A stretch of 64,000 nt of DNA, taken from Membranipora membranacea (taxonomy: Eukaryota; Bryozoa; Gymnolaemata; Cheilostomatida; Membraniporidae). The notes beneath the pieces are model-generated. The model worked only from the letters and a program-made list of their open reading frames with translations. It was not told where the DNA came from and ran no database searches. Numbering within the stretch: the stretch's first letter is position 1; the number at the start of each line of letters is the position of its first letter. The translations under genes were made by a program, and so were the position numbers. This document shows, one piece after another, positions 10,370 through 24,500 of the stretch. The stretch spans positions 9,531,493 through 9,595,492 of the forward strand of contig OU612071.1 of NCBI GenBank assembly GCA_914767715.1, written 5' to 3'.

Positions 10370-12060
10370 GTATGTCCTGAAAATCTGAGGTCTTTAGCTC
10401 AATAATTGCTTATTATGCCAGCTACAAAAGAAGCTTTCTCTAAAGCATCACGAATCAGTAAAATAATGTGTAGGCACATTTTCTTTTTAGCAGCAGCATG
10501 GCTTCGAATGGTCTGACACCACAAATTTTTATATCATTGGATTGCTCATCTTCTGAGGAACGCAGTGGTTACTTTCTTTAGTAAACAAGGAAAATATCTA
10601 TTGACATATCGAAAGCTTTATGGAAAACAGTTAAAAAATGATATAAATTGCTGCCCTGCTGCCGGCTTATGTATGCAATTATTCCACTTTCATGGGGGCA
10701 AAGAAATTCACAGTTTGTGAGTGTGTCCTGAAAATCTGAGGTCTGTAGCTCAATAATCGCTTATGCCAGCTACAAAAGAAGCTTTCTCTAAAGCACCACA
10801 AATCAGTAAAATAATGTGTAGGCACATTTTCTTTTGAGCAGCAGCATGGCTTCGAATGGTCTGACACCACAAATTTTTATATCATTGGATTGCTCATCTT
10901 CTGAGGAACACAGTGGTTATTTTCTTTAGTAAACAAGGAAAATATCTACCAACATATCGAAAGCTTGATGGAAAACAGTTAAAAAAATATATTAATTGCT
11001 GCCCTGCTGCCGGCTTATGTATAAAATTATTCCACTTTCATGGGGGGCAAAGAAATACACAGTTTGTGAGTGTGTCCTGAAAATCTGAGGTCTGTAGCTC
11101 AATATTTTCTTATGCCAGCTACAAAAGAAGCTTTTTCTAAAGCATCACAAATCAGTAAAACAATGTGTAGCCAAATTATCTTTTGAGCAGCAGCATAACT
11201 TCTAAAGGTCTGACAGCACAAATTTTTATATCATTGGATTCCTCATCTACCGAGGAACATAGTGTTAATTTTTTTAGTAAAAAAGGAAAACATCTTCCAA
11301 CATTTCGAGAGCTTTAGTGAAAACAGTTTGAAAATGATAAAATTGCTGCCCTGCTGCCGGCATATGTATGCAACTACTCCATTTTCATGGCGGGCATTTT
11401 TTGAGTATGATCTGAACATCTGAGGACTGTAGCTCGACAACTTATTTTGTTTGCAACGAAAATGGCTTCCTCTTTACAATCATTATGATTTATAGCCATA
11501 TTGAGAGTATAAAAAGTTTGGCACCAACTCGAACCCAGAGCTCTGCGTTGACGAAATAGAGAATTATCCACTGAGCTACACAGACATGTTGTATCAAAAT
11601 AAGAGTGTCTGCCTTAAATTTAGTGGAGCATGAATTCTGTATTACAATAATTACATTACATTACTGATGATGAATATACACACAATCAGCATATTTGTGC
11701 ACAGCTAAATCATCGCAAATCAATAAAATAATGTAGAAGCACATTTTCTTTTGAGCAGCAGCATGGCTTCAAATGGTCTGACACCACAAATTTTTATATC
11801 ATTGGATTGCTCATCTTCTGAGGAACATAGTGGTTATTTTCTTTAGTAAACAAGGAAAATATCTACCAACATATCGAAAGCTTTACGGAAAACGGTTAAA
11901 AAATGATATAAATTGCTGCCCTGCTGCCGGCTTATGTATGCAATTATTCCACTTTCATGGGGGGCAAAGAAATAAACAGTTTGTGAGTGTGTCCTGAAAA
12001 TTTGAGGTCTGTAGCTTGATAACTTTTTATGCCAGCCACAAAAGAAGTTTTTCGCTTTAT
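10370..12060 (+). repeat. Five-copy tandem array, about 350-bp unit
   Basis: The landmark CCTGAAAATCTGAGGTCT recurs with minor changes at about 10,376, 10,728, 11,076, 11,412 and 11,993. The first four spacings are 352, 348 and 336 bp; the last is longer because about 230 bp, including a tRNA-like module, interrupts that unit. Each unit also carries GGTCTGACACCACAAATTTT and a G-rich stretch near CTTTCATGGGGGGC. No open frame is conserved between units, so this is satellite-like rather than coding. Confidence 0.85.
11515..11585 (-). repeat. tRNA-like module inside the tandem array
   Basis: The minus strand shows an A box (GTAGCTCAGTGGATAATTC) and a B-box-like GGGTTCGAGTTGG with about 30 nt between them. 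The acceptor stem is poor, suggesting a tRNA-derived SINE head. It sits in the unit whose length is anomalous, so it probably inserted into the array. Confidence 0.5.
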
Positions 12061-12437
12061 AATTTATATGAATTTTGGCCTTTTCGAGATGTGGAGATAA
12101 CTCGGGTTCACAAAATTACCTTATATGCCCTGAGAATGCATACTTCATGTTGCTTAAATTTTCAGTATCACTTGGCGAGCCCAGTCCATTTTAGCCGATT
12201 GATTTAACCTTATTTGGGTACTTTTTATGAACTGATTGCCAAAACTGTAGCTTGACACCATCCTATCAATTTGTATGCAACACGCAGCTGCTACCCAAAC
12301 CAAACTATGCGGTATGCAAGCCGTAGATATAACTGATGAGAGCAATTAAATGAGATATCATTGGTTGGTACTTGCAAAAAACACTAAAATACACGCAAGG
12401 AAGTTCTGTTGAACACTTCTTGGGTGGATAAACTCAC
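12061..12437. other. Unassigned sequence beyond last left-gene exon found
   Basis: This lies downstream (minus strand) of the last stalk exon of the left receptor gene. I searched here and further left for SRCR-type cysteine motifs and found none. The next exon of that gene is lost, too diverged, or outside the window. Confidence 0.4.
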
Positions 12438-12539
12438 CTCTTATGTGAGATAGAGCGTCAGAATGATTTCCTATCAAGCCATCAACATAATCTTGAGCCT
12501 CAAGAGAGACATTCGTTACTGTGCTCTGCAGCAGTGATA
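12438..12539 (-). CDS. Left receptor gene, stalk exon 5
   Basis: Acceptor TTTTATCACAG precedes 12539 and donor GTGAGT follows 12438. The 102-nt exon enters and leaves in phase 1 and reads SLLQSTVTNVSLEAQDYVDG then LIGNHSDALSHIR. It is amphipathic, with sequons NVS and NHS. It has no counterpart in the right arm, since the arm homology ends near 12,680. Confidence 0.65.
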
Positions 12540-15500
12540 CTGTGATAAAAGAAGAATAGTCATACTAATACTAAAACACACTGATGCACACATCAGCATA
12601 AGGCTTGGAAGGGAATATCTACTAGGTACTACTAAGCATTACATTTTACAAAATATATTAGCTGTGTGAAATTGAACTGATCTACATTCACATTTCAATT
12701 TTAGAATGACATATGGTCGACTGATAATACTGATTGATGATTTTCAATATTTTACATAAAATTTGTCTTTGCATCTTCCCCTCATTCTGATACTGTATAA
12801 TATTGTCAGTGATATTTTTCACTACAGAAGTGATGTAGAGTTGGTAGTTTTCTCTCAGCAGTTTGTCTTCTTGGATTTGCTGAATCTGAAACATTAGATA
12901 CAGCTTTCTTGGTATTGTTTAACAAATTAATTGGAGTCAATTTTAATGTAAGCTTAATAGAATGATAGCAGTTCGATACATTATTGAATTATCATCATCG
13001 TATTAAAACGTTAAAAATGTAAAAAAAAACGAAAATTATGTACTCACTGCCTCATCTTGTGTATACAAAACTGATGTTGTATTGGTAATCCGGTCATCTA
13101 ATATTAGCGATTGCCTCTGCAAACTTTCAACATCAAGTTCTGTAATATAAAAGATTCATTACTCAATTGAACAAACAAAAGTAGGTTGAGAAAGCCTGAT
13201 GTCAAAGCAGCAAAGTTTGCTCAAGGTAGCCCGACTTTTGAGGAAATTGGTATGTTCGTAGGCATTTATAGTAATCAAACGCTGTCCAGTCAGCTGTTTG
13301 TTGTATATCATTATCAGATTGGTTGTTCAACTTATCCATCAAGCTACACGCTAACTTCTTGAACATTCAATATAATATGTTATTCATTGGATCAATGACA
13401 TAGCCTGCCCAGGCAATTCATTTTGACAATGAAAGTATTTCTGACAAGCAATCGTGTTGCCTTTGATATTATCAAGACATCGGTTAAGAAGTGTAATTTT
13501 TGGCACAAGCTGCAAAAAATTTAAAAAGAGTTAATAAAAATCATAGAGCTATCCTCCTTTTCCTGTTATAAATATCACATATTGCAATCTTATTGGTTGG
13601 ACAATTGCATTCCTTTTTGCAAGGAATGCAATTGATATTTGGTCACACCAACAGAACGAGATGCGTTTTTGATGTCAGTTGATGTCAAAGGGTTCAATAA
13701 GAATGGATGACAAGCTATTGTGTTAAATATTACATTTGTTGTTTGGTTTTGTGATTGACTTGTGTCAGTTGTCATAGACAATCAATTGGAATTTAGCCAA
13801 CTTATGAGCTTCTACACCCAAACCAACTGAGCAAGATTTTCTGGGCTCCAATAGATGACAGAAATTTGTTATGCTGATTTTCTAGTTTGCTTGTGTCGGA
13901 CAGGGAACATTTGGTATCTGGACATAATTTAGTAATGGCTGTACACAATCATCAACAGAAAGAATTGGCAAGCGCCATGTTATACTAGCTTCGATTTTGC
14001 AGACAGGATTTGGTCTTTCGTTAAGAGGGGCATATCGCAAAATCCAGCACTGCACTGCTTAAATATAACACCAAAGTCTGTATTTGTCTGCGATGCTGCA
14101 AAACCTAACATCATTAAAATATATTTTACCAGGGTATGATATGATATGATATAATGATGCAGTGTAAGGATTGGCATAAGCTGCAAACTTTGAAATAAAG
14201 TCAATAATAACCATAAAGCCAAGCAGTCAAAGTTATTGTATTACTCCTTAGATCCCTGGGTCTCTCATATTGAATAATGTCTTGCAGTCTTATTGGCAAA
14301 AGCTTTTGGCTCTGTGTCCAGGTGCAAATTTGCATTGCAATGTGTCTAATTTTCGATCTTTGGTCACAGATGGACTCTTGCTATGTCATTAAAAATACTT
14401 TGATTGAAATCTTATTGGCCGAACTACTGGCTCTATGTGGGTTCCGATCTTTGGTCACAGAATGATTCCGCCTTCTCTCTTGCTAATGTCGTTTAAAAAG
14501 ATTTGATTGAACTCAAGGGGTCATACAAATTGTCACACCCTAAGTATAAAAGACAAAATATTTGATACGTCAGGGCGGGGATGCAATTGCTCTAATTCGG
14601 TTCCAGCTTACAAGTAGCACACATTGGGAACCTTAAATAACCTATGCTCTGACCATACCAACTGATCCACATGATTCCTCAACCTGCACCTATATAGGCC
14701 CTTAAGGATTAATGCTTATTGTTCAACTTGTGACCCCGGTCATTATTATTTTTACTAGAAACTCACTCTGTGCCTGAGCTGTCTGCTTTCCGATCTGGTC
14801 AATACGATCACCAAGTTCATTGATCTTCATCACTGTGAGTGTCAAAGCAGCACATGAGGCCAGCAGTGCAAGAATAGAAATCAGCAGAAGAATGAGTACA
14901 CACCTCTTGTCATACCCCTTTGATTCATTTTTCTCGTTCGTTGGATAAGTTTCTTGCACATCTGGCCCTGCTGTGTATGATAAATAGTTGTAACAAATTA
15001 TAAACAATGTAATAGTTGTATGAATATATTTTGACATGGATCACTAGCGAGCTTTGCGGTGTTACTTCCAACTGGTGAAATATACTGCACTCACAGTTTA
15101 AATTAGCCCAGGATAAAAAGGTCCAGAACTAAAAGTTGCATCTTGGAAAATTAGAGCTATGCTTGATCGACGGAATGTAGAAAGGCCTGAGAGACAGTGT
15201 GCGAGAATATCGCATGAACTTGAACATAGATATTGCAGCACTGAGTGGTGAACTCGGATTTCCAGAAACAGGCTGCATCAGACAGGAAGTAGGCAACTTA
15301 ATATGAAGATACTGCCAACCGGCCATTAGGGACAAACTTTGGCCAACAACAGTGATCCTGTGTACTTTTTCCAAAAATGCTTTTTACATGTGAATTCTCG
15401 CCGACCAATAAATCAATTTTATTCTGTTTTTTAATTATACACGCAGGAACAAAATCACTCTTTATATTGCTTCAAGCCCCATGAAGTGTTGATTAGTTAT

Positions 15501-18500
15501 GATAAATTTAAAAATCGAAGTAAGTTGTGTTCAGAAATGGACCATTTGTGTAGTATGATAGCTTGATGACAACAGTCAAGATGAGATCAACCTGATGTAG
15601 CATCAGCTGAGTGGGACTCTCTAATCTCCCACACCTGATGAAACCATCTGCCAAGACCCTGGGGATATCTTGTTATGGCTCAGGGCAATTTCTATCATTG
15701 TAGGAAAGATGAATGATCAAATATTACAGTCCAGCAGCCACCAACATCTAAGATTCAGTTTAATAATATAATAATAATAATTTTGGGCCACAATTAGATT
15801 ATCTAGGGCACATGAGGCCTAGGAGTGTTCATAAACACAAAATGTACACCTCTCTAAGGACACGATAAGTAGCTTGGTCGTTTTTAAGGGGGGCCAAAAA
15901 TATGACACTGGAAAACAATCATATGCGATAGGAAAACCGATGGAATTCTATGGGAAAACCCCTAATATTGTAATGAAAAACCCGGGTGACATTGTATTGT
16001 TTACATGAGAATGTATTAGTAAACAGTGTAAACTCTGTGCTGTACTGGTATGGTATGTGGACAGCACTGCAACTGTTACTCCTATCACCCAGAAAAGAGT
16101 TACTACAATAGTAGAGTATGCAAGGCATTGGTGAGGACATAAATATTAACCCTTTGTGTGTCCTCTATACAATCAGGCATATAATCCCTCCTGTTAGCTA
16201 TTCTGGTTAAAACTCATTGGAATGACATGAGGTTATAAAACTTGTCATAACTCAAAAAAGTAAAAAGTTTAGAAGGAAAGTTTAAGGTATAAACCTCTGC
16301 TACGTAAAATTCTTGATCTATATATCCATTTTCTATCTGCCTAGCAATACCAGAAATAATTTTAATGACACTGAAACACACAAAAAAGTGTATTAATAGA
16401 CTTTTTTGTGTTTACCTTATCACAAATCCCCTCATACCGGTTTTACACAAACAAGATATATACCACTGGACAAGAAATTTTGTTTGGATGAGAAATAAAA
16501 AAATAATGAACTCTTTAAAGGCAATATTACAGCCATGCTGCAGGTTACAGCGGAGAGGGTGCAATAAATACAAGGTTTATGCAGGCACTGCTATTGTATT
16601 ATATTTATGGATCAATGGCTAGTAGTTGGAATGCTGCTTTGTACGAGCTACTACACAGAATTTGTAAGGTGCTTTATACTAACTACTAACAAGCATAGTA
16701 GTCTTTTGATGCAACTATGTAGCTCAATTCAGGAATAAACCAACTTGTAATTTGCTTGCCTTTGTACAAGCGATGCCTAAACTGAACCTGAATATTTTCA
16801 TGCAAGCTTGATGTCACTACCTGATGTGAACACACAGGGTAGACCTCGATTTCCCGAACCTCAAACAAATCTCATCAAGGCTCACTCAAACACATGTATC
16901 CTCTTTTGATATGCAACAAGATGTGAGACGAGAATGCATCAGTATGAATCGAGTGCCAAACCTATTTGTCCGTGATAAACCATGATTTTGAATTGGATAT
17001 AAATATAAGGACCTTTATTGCGTACGAGAAGTCATATGGAGACCAGTAATAGGATACAAAAAATGAATATAAAAATGAAATCGCAGCCAACAAATGTGAT
17101 CTGTGACACATTTCAAAGTAAATACCCTCAAATGATGGAGAAAAGTAATATGATACAAAACTGCAGATAAAATGAGATGGCAGCCAAAAAATGGAATCAA
17201 AGGCACATTTCAATGGAAATGTCCCTCAAATGAGGGAGCAGTAATGAGATACAAGAAACTGAGAAGACCTCTCGGAGAAATGAGCATTGAGAAGCAGGCA
17301 AGTAGAATAAAATTCAAAAATATGACTATTCGTAAAAAAGATGATGGAACGCTGTTCCTAAGTGATCCTAAGATAAAAATAGGATCGGACTGATATAAAG
17401 AGTCATCTACTGCATACCTGAGTATGATACGGAGGGAAGAATTATGGTTTGCCTGAGGTAAAACAGTACTGATTGTCAAAAAAAAAGAATTCAATCAAAA
17501 GAAGAAAAACATCAGAGATGGCAGAGTAAAATTGTGTGTAAAATTGATAAAGGAAAAATTATCGCAGGGCTGACTGTGACTGCAGTGTGCGCTGACCAGA
17601 AGAAAGAAAGCTCAATTGCAAAAGGGAAGGTCAGCAATCAAGGCGCATAGGCTTGTTCAAAAAAAAGAGGAAACAATGAGGAAATAGGGACAGGAACCTG
17701 CAGATAACCCGAAAAAGAGAGAATTTTGATAATATTGACGCAAACAATAAAATAATTTTTTATTTTGAAGTGGTTAGTATTGATGATGCATTGAATAAAT
17801 GACAATTTTGAGAGTTTTGAACTGTCAAAGGATGCCATAAATTGAAGTGTACTTGGCAAATCAAATTGGTGAATTGTGGAAAAAAGGGATAATTTTTAGA
17901 CAATGAATTTGGAAAAAAATGGATCAAAAAAAGGGAGATTGTTGAGAGTTTTACTCTATCAAAACATGTCATAAATGGAAGGCAGCTCTTGAAAATCTTG
18001 AGTCAGTACAACATAAGGGATAAATTTTGAGAGATTGACTCAAACTAAAATGATAAACTGAAGTGGACTAGGTGATAGCTCAATGCTTTATTGAAAAAAG
18101 AGAATAGTTTTGGAAGGATCGACTATATCAAAATGCATACTTAGAAGTTGACTCAGAACAATACCGCTGCTGAATTTAAAAAAAAGGGACTCTGAGAAAA
18201 GCTTGATTGAAAAAGAAAAGAAAAATTTAGAGGAGATTGGCTTGGGCAAAGAATGGACGCAAAAATTCTACACGGACGGAATATAATTTAGAGCTGAAAT
18301 CGTACAAAATGGGGAAAAAAAGGTTTCAGGACAATCGGAGATACCATACTGGAGCACAATAGCGGACGGAATGCGTGACACGGTAAATAAATCACAAATA
18401 AAACATTCTAACCTGATGTCAACCATGATCATGCCTTATCTTGACACACCCTCCTATAAATCTTCCTAGGGTGGTAGGCTTCAAAACACTTATCGTGGCA

Positions 18501-21500
18501 AAGGGGCACATTGCATCGCCGGTTGCCATTCTTTATAACAGAGCAAGCTCTGCAGTCAGGGTACTGTTTAGGGTTCTCATACCTAGCAGGTAAACATCTA
18601 GTTTTACAGCGAAGTTGTTTCACGCCATATTTTCATTCTACTGTTAGGCAACAATGGCTGATGACTGTCCAGCCACTGTTGAGCATACAAATTAGTGTGA
18701 GTAGCGATGGTCTGATAAATATTGATGGGAAAAAAGCGAGTGAAATAATCATACGGAGACATATTTGGGTCTTCACGAACCAGCTTACACTAAATATTGG
18801 GATGTTGCGGGAGCCGGGAGGTGTCTTGCTGATGACAATCGAATATCTCTCTCCAAACAGCATTGAGAATGTCACTGACTGTGATGTTCGGATGTAGAGT
18901 TTTGGATGCTGGTTTATCAGACGGTGGTGTAGGAGGCGTCTCTGGTAAGGATGGAGGCGTTGGGGATGATGGCTCGGATATAGTCTCTGGTCTCGGAGTG
19001 AGAGCAGGTGTCTGTCAATAGAAAACCGAATCATTGTAAATTTTTTTAAAAATAAATATGTCAATAAATTACCCCCCCCCCCCCCCCGATGTTGTTGTTG
19101 AAACAGCACCAATTGTTAGTCAGACAGATGACCATATTGGTAGACGTAGGTAGGAAAGTTTGAATGAAACATGTAAGTTATATTATTATACTATCAAATT
19201 TATTTCAGATTCCCATTAACAAACCAACCTAAGTCAGCATCATCTATATAGATAAATGAATCATATGACTGCCCGCTACCAAAGTTAAGTTAAGACGCAA
19301 GCTCTTGATAGAATTTCAGCATCTGACTTGGGCATTGTGATGCAACAGTGTTTATACAACTAGTGTGGTATGATAAAATCAAATATGCAGCGACGAGCAC
19401 AAGCAAACACGATTACCTAGAATTTATGTGTCGTATAGCTAAACAAAAAAAGATGATATTGCACAGAGTTGCCTGAGTGATTGGCCGTGAAATAGCTTGA
19501 TCTGATAGCAAAGAAGGCATCGACCTAGGGGTCGGAACCGGAGGCTGTAAAAACAACTCAGTGAATTAAATGTGATTTTCCCCCCAGATTAGGGCTGAGC
19601 ATTGCAAAAGATATTTTTCCCTTTGGTATTACATTTTGAAACAAATTGGAATTTAGAGTTTTCCATAATTGGTGGTTATTGAAATTAGCGTCCAAAAGTA
19701 TACAAGCAATGTTCAATGGGTTTTGAGTGTCTTGAACGGTATAAGTAGAATAAGATTTTGGTATTGGCTCAGCCCTAAAATCGGAAAAATGGAAATTTAG
19801 TCTTAAGAGATGTTTTTCATAGTTTGTCAATAACTCAAAAAATTCCCCTACAAGAGAAAGTAGCTAAGAAGATTTGGTCAAAAGTTGGTGTGCTTAGCTG
19901 AAGCAGGACTGGAAATATTGGAAAGAAAAAAATCATTTATGTTAACCATTGGCAATGATAGCGTTTTAATGCACTGTGAAAACATTATAGTTTTAAAATA
20001 TTTATAGCTATAATAGTTCCAAGCATTGGCCCTCGCTAAGGCCCTCATGTCTCTGTAAATATTGAGAGGAACTGTTATATTCAGAGTTCAAATTTATTAA
20101 TGTCGTACAATAAGCCATGGGTTGGATACCTTTTTTCTGAAAAAAGGTCATTTTTTGTGCAGGCTCAAATCAAGAGGATGCAATATATTTTCATTCATAA
20201 AATTGGAACAGGGGTCACAATTTTATTCATAAGAACTGCGGCATGTCACAAGAAACATCAGCTCAACAAAATACTGGTATATCTAATATTCTCAGGTTGT
20301 GCGAGGTCATGTTACCTCATGCTTTGATTTGGTTATGTACATATCTGTTTTCCTTGTGTTCCATGTGTATGACAAAGAGAGGAATTTTTGTAAATGTGTG
20401 AGGCAATCAACGTCCAAAGGTAATCGTGCTGGATTATTTTGGAAAAAAGCGCTGGAAAAATAGTTGGCACCGTTACAGTTTGAATATTTTGTGTAGAATG
20501 GTTTGGGAAGCTTAGCTACATGTATATTACAGAATGGCCACTATCACATAGCGCTATTCAGATTTGGATATCCACATAACAAAATGGGAATCAGTGTATA
20601 ATAAACTTTACAGGCCTAAGGCCACAGTAGATGCAATAGATAACCAACAAGGCTGCGCTGTCAAAAGGCCCCAGGTCGCCAACAGCTGCACTAAATGCAC
20701 TAAACCAATGCACAGTGCATGTAACTAATGATGTTTTGCAAGTAATGTCTGAGCGCCTTAACCAGTTTTTTAGACACCCACTAACTGTTATAGATGTCTC
20801 ACAGTGGCGGAATAAATTAAACAAAATGAAAAATGCCCTATGTGATCAGAGTGGTTTGGTAGGAAACTATAGCCATGTCACACGGCCACTGGTTTTGGTT
20901 TTTTGGGTTTCTTGCCTACGGAAGAGAGAAAAAGTCAAAGCTCAAAGTTAAGATTAGAGCTAAAATGGCAGAAGACAACTACTCATACTATACCAAGAAA
21001 TACAAGGCCACCCAAAAAACCAAAACCATTGGCCGCTAATAAGGCAAAGGAAACAATGAAGAACTCTACTCGGTGTTATCTGAGTGTTAGGGGTCACAGC
21101 TGGCTTTGAAGAGGAAGCAGAAGCTGTTGGAAGGTCAGAAACTGCTTAAGATATAAGTGATCGTCTAGGTGCAGGAACTGGAGCCTGAATATATCAAATG
21201 GAAAAGTTACATCCCTCGTATCTTCTTGCACTGTGGTCACATGCCCAGAATAAAATTAATTTTGATTGGAACCCATACATGATAACCTGACAGACCCATT
21301 TATTATTAATTGAATCATTTTACCTAAAATCTTGAATGTTATAGTCGTAATTTATCGACCTAGGGGGAAAAGCCCTAACAACAGTGGAAGCGCAGGCAAA
21401 GATGTTGAAAAGTTCCATGCAAGCTGTAATGGTAATAAGTAAATACATATATTATGATCTGGAAAATTACTAAGGTCTTGCAAAGACGGAGCATATTGTA

Positions 21501-24500
21501 CATCTTGAGGGACAATGAATAAATAAAATAATGAATTATTCAACTAAAGGTAAACCAGTCAGGATAATAAAATTATACCTTCTTGGGTGCTGCTTGAGTG
21601 TCTCGGAAGCGTAATGGGACTTTTAACGCTCGGCCTGATCTATCACTGAATGACTCCTGTTTCGATTTTTTCTTGGGCTGAATGAGCCTCCTACTACAAG
21701 AAGCCTCGTTAGCTTTGGCCTACAAAGCAACATTTACTGTCATTAGAATACAAAATGAATTGATTAGAATGGTACTAGGGGGATAGGGGGAGGGGTTCGT
21801 TGAATACGAATTTACAAAAGTGGACATAGAACAGTGATACCGAAGCAGCACATGTATAACTATTCCAGCATAAATTAACTCTTCTATCGAAAAATCGTGG
21901 TTCCACTAGGATATGCATATGCAAGGATAACATTCCGCAAGTCTAGATCAGAATACATGTGACATCGAAATCAGCAACAATTCATGCATGCATACTACTG
22001 ATACAATGTCAACTAATCACAAGTTGTGGGGGGGGGGGGAGGATGGGGAACAGCAAAAACTAAGCCTAAACAGTACTCCTCAAAACAATGCGCTGAGTCG
22101 TCCATGGTACCAAAAAATTATACATCAGGTTACACTGAAGGCGACCATAGAAGTCTATATCAGAATACATGTGACATCAAAATCAGCTACAATTCATGTA
22201 TGCCTACGACTGATCCTATTTTAAGTATTCATGAGTTGGGGGAGGGGAGGGTGGGGGGCAGCAAAAGAACTTGTAACACAACCATTCGCTGAGTCAATTA
22301 CTAAATCGATAGAAATCAGACTTCACATAGGACCACCGAACAATTTGAAATTCTGATAAAATGATAGCATAGCCCATCCCTAACATGAAATGTATGACGC
22401 TATATGTTGCTACTACAATGTGCAATGTGACCATAGTGTTGCCAAGACAACGAGCGTGTTACTTATTAGACAGTATACTAACCAAAGAGGTGCTTTCAGC
22501 GCTATTTGTCGTTTCATGGCTGGAGTGCACTCTATACCACCATAAATTTCTATATCACCTTCAGTCAAAACCACAGTCTGAAGCAGAAGAAGATTTCAAT
22601 CACACATTGATAATTTTGGAGAGTTTGTAGCTAAGGTATCTTGAAGCTAAGGTATCTTATATCCAGGTTTTTTTCGGACATTTTCGTCAATAACCTACGC
22701 AACAAATTCAAGCCAGAAATAAACATCACATTGCATATTTTACATTCTATGGACACCATTCTATGTAAGAGTTATATAACGCTCTTGAGTAGCTATATTA
22801 TACAAATAAGTTACAATTTCAACTCATCCTCACGTTGGATGCTGAGAAAATGGCAGTAATATCACTTGAAATATGTTTAGACAACTTACCTCACTCTCTG
22901 AGTCAGCTTCAGAATCACTGTCAGTAAAGAAAAGCTGTAAATCCTTATCATCATGGTGAAACTTGCTAGCCATAGTAGGAGAGAAAAAATGTATCCTTCC
23001 TCCCAGTTCAACATGTTTATACTACACTAACTTATCTATGCGTTACCCTAGAAACACGTCAGTTCAGATGTAAAATTTTATTCTCTTTCTATTGGTTGGA
23101 TCTATTTTAGCAAAAGGTAACCCTAGATACAAGATTTCTAAAGTTACACAGTAGGGTATGCTCTGTCGAGTTTTCTCGCCAGCGACAGGGGACAACTCCT
23201 AAAATATTGGCAAGAAATCTCGCACATGACATGCAATTGAAACCCATCTAATATTTCACACTGCTCTGATGGTCTAACTTAGCCCAGGATACAAAGGTCC
23301 ATACCAAGTTACACACCCACACTGTGGGTTAAAAGGAGGATCACAAAATACATTAAAACATGTTTAGCGTTGTCTGTTTAATTAAGAATAACACGATGAT
23401 TGAGTCAAGTGCAGGCTAGCTGGTATGTCTTTAGTAGCTAATTAATAACAGTGAGTGACGAATTGGTCATAGAACTCAAAACTTGGAATGAATTGCTAAC
23501 CTTTAGGCAAGATGTAGTGAGAACAATGAGGGACTGAAAACTGACCTCTGCCGAGCGCCAGTAAGAACATGTTTTAGAGGAAATTTTAGTTTCATGCATG
23601 AGACCCTTCCGAAGAGATAATAGAGATTTTGTGATGATGTAGAATGATGTAGAATTTAAGACTTCCTCGAAGCAAGCCCACCATGGAAACAAGGCGGGCC
23701 GAATGTGATTTAGATATGTACATGCGTATACTCTCAGATCAAGCAGCTGTCGACAAAGACAAATTTACGCCCTACCAAACTGAACAGCATGACACAAGAC
23801 ACGGAGCCACTAAGGGTGTCATCAACACTGACCTGAATAAGTTCTTCTTCCAAAATAGGGTTTTCAGAGCTGCCTGATGTGTCTTAAACCTCTGAATAAC
23901 TGCATTTACACTACCGACGAGCAAACGAAACTATCCCGGCTGACCTGCCCCACTATTGTCACTCATTTATTATTCATTACTGTTCCATAATAATGCATAA
24001 CTTAACAAACCCTGATGCGTTGGGGCAAACACACTTAACTGTAAATTTAACTACAATCTACTGAGTTCATGTTTGCAATTACTAACAGTCATGCTTATCG
24101 TCTAACAACATAACAACTCAGAGGTTCTGGTTGCCCGAACCAATCCTTGGTAACAGCTTCCCCGATTACTCTTGCTTTGCCTTTAGTAAGTCGTGGTAGT
24201 CAGCTTACTACAGCCTGCTAATCACCGCTCACTAACCCTTGTAACACTTTACGTTCTGCGTAATATGACCGTACCATATATATTACTAGTATCGCTGCTG
24301 TGGAGCCTAAACGCATATCACAATCATGGAGCGCCCGCCGCCAACCAGTGATTAATGAACGCAAGAACGAAAAAAACTTATTAACCATAGGACCAGGGAC
24401 ATGACATAACCTAAGGGCACAGACCTACCTTGTCTCCGCCTGGCCGGGACAGCATATACATGATCGCCTCCATCTGCTTCCTGTTTACGTGATACTGACT

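Larger units (their letters stand above)
16150..23328 (-). mobile_element. Fossil piggyBac transposon, left copy (7,179 bp)
   Basis: The ends are CCCTTTGTGTGTC at 16,150 and (minus strand) CCCACAGTGTGGGTGTG at 23,328, flanked on both sides by the piggyBac target TTAA (16,146-16,149 and 23,329-23,332). The minus strand carries remnants of a multi-exon transposase (22,973 down to 18,429). Compared with the right copy it has lost about 2.75 kb with exon 2, and about 1.1 kb of the transposase core near 18,620. It lies in intron 1 of the left receptor gene, at the mirror position of the right copy, so insertion preceded duplication. Confidence 0.9.

Noticed and set aside
10370-12060. CRISPR-like array
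   Set aside because: Units are about 350 bp and nearly contiguous, there are no short repeats with unique spacers or cas genes, and the sequence is eukaryotic.
18633-19112. A 159-codon minus-strand open frame overlapping the left piggyBac
   Set aside because: It is an off-frame reading of transposase exon 7; the frame beginning TPALTPRPET after the splice acceptor is the one shared with the right copy and with piggyBac motifs.
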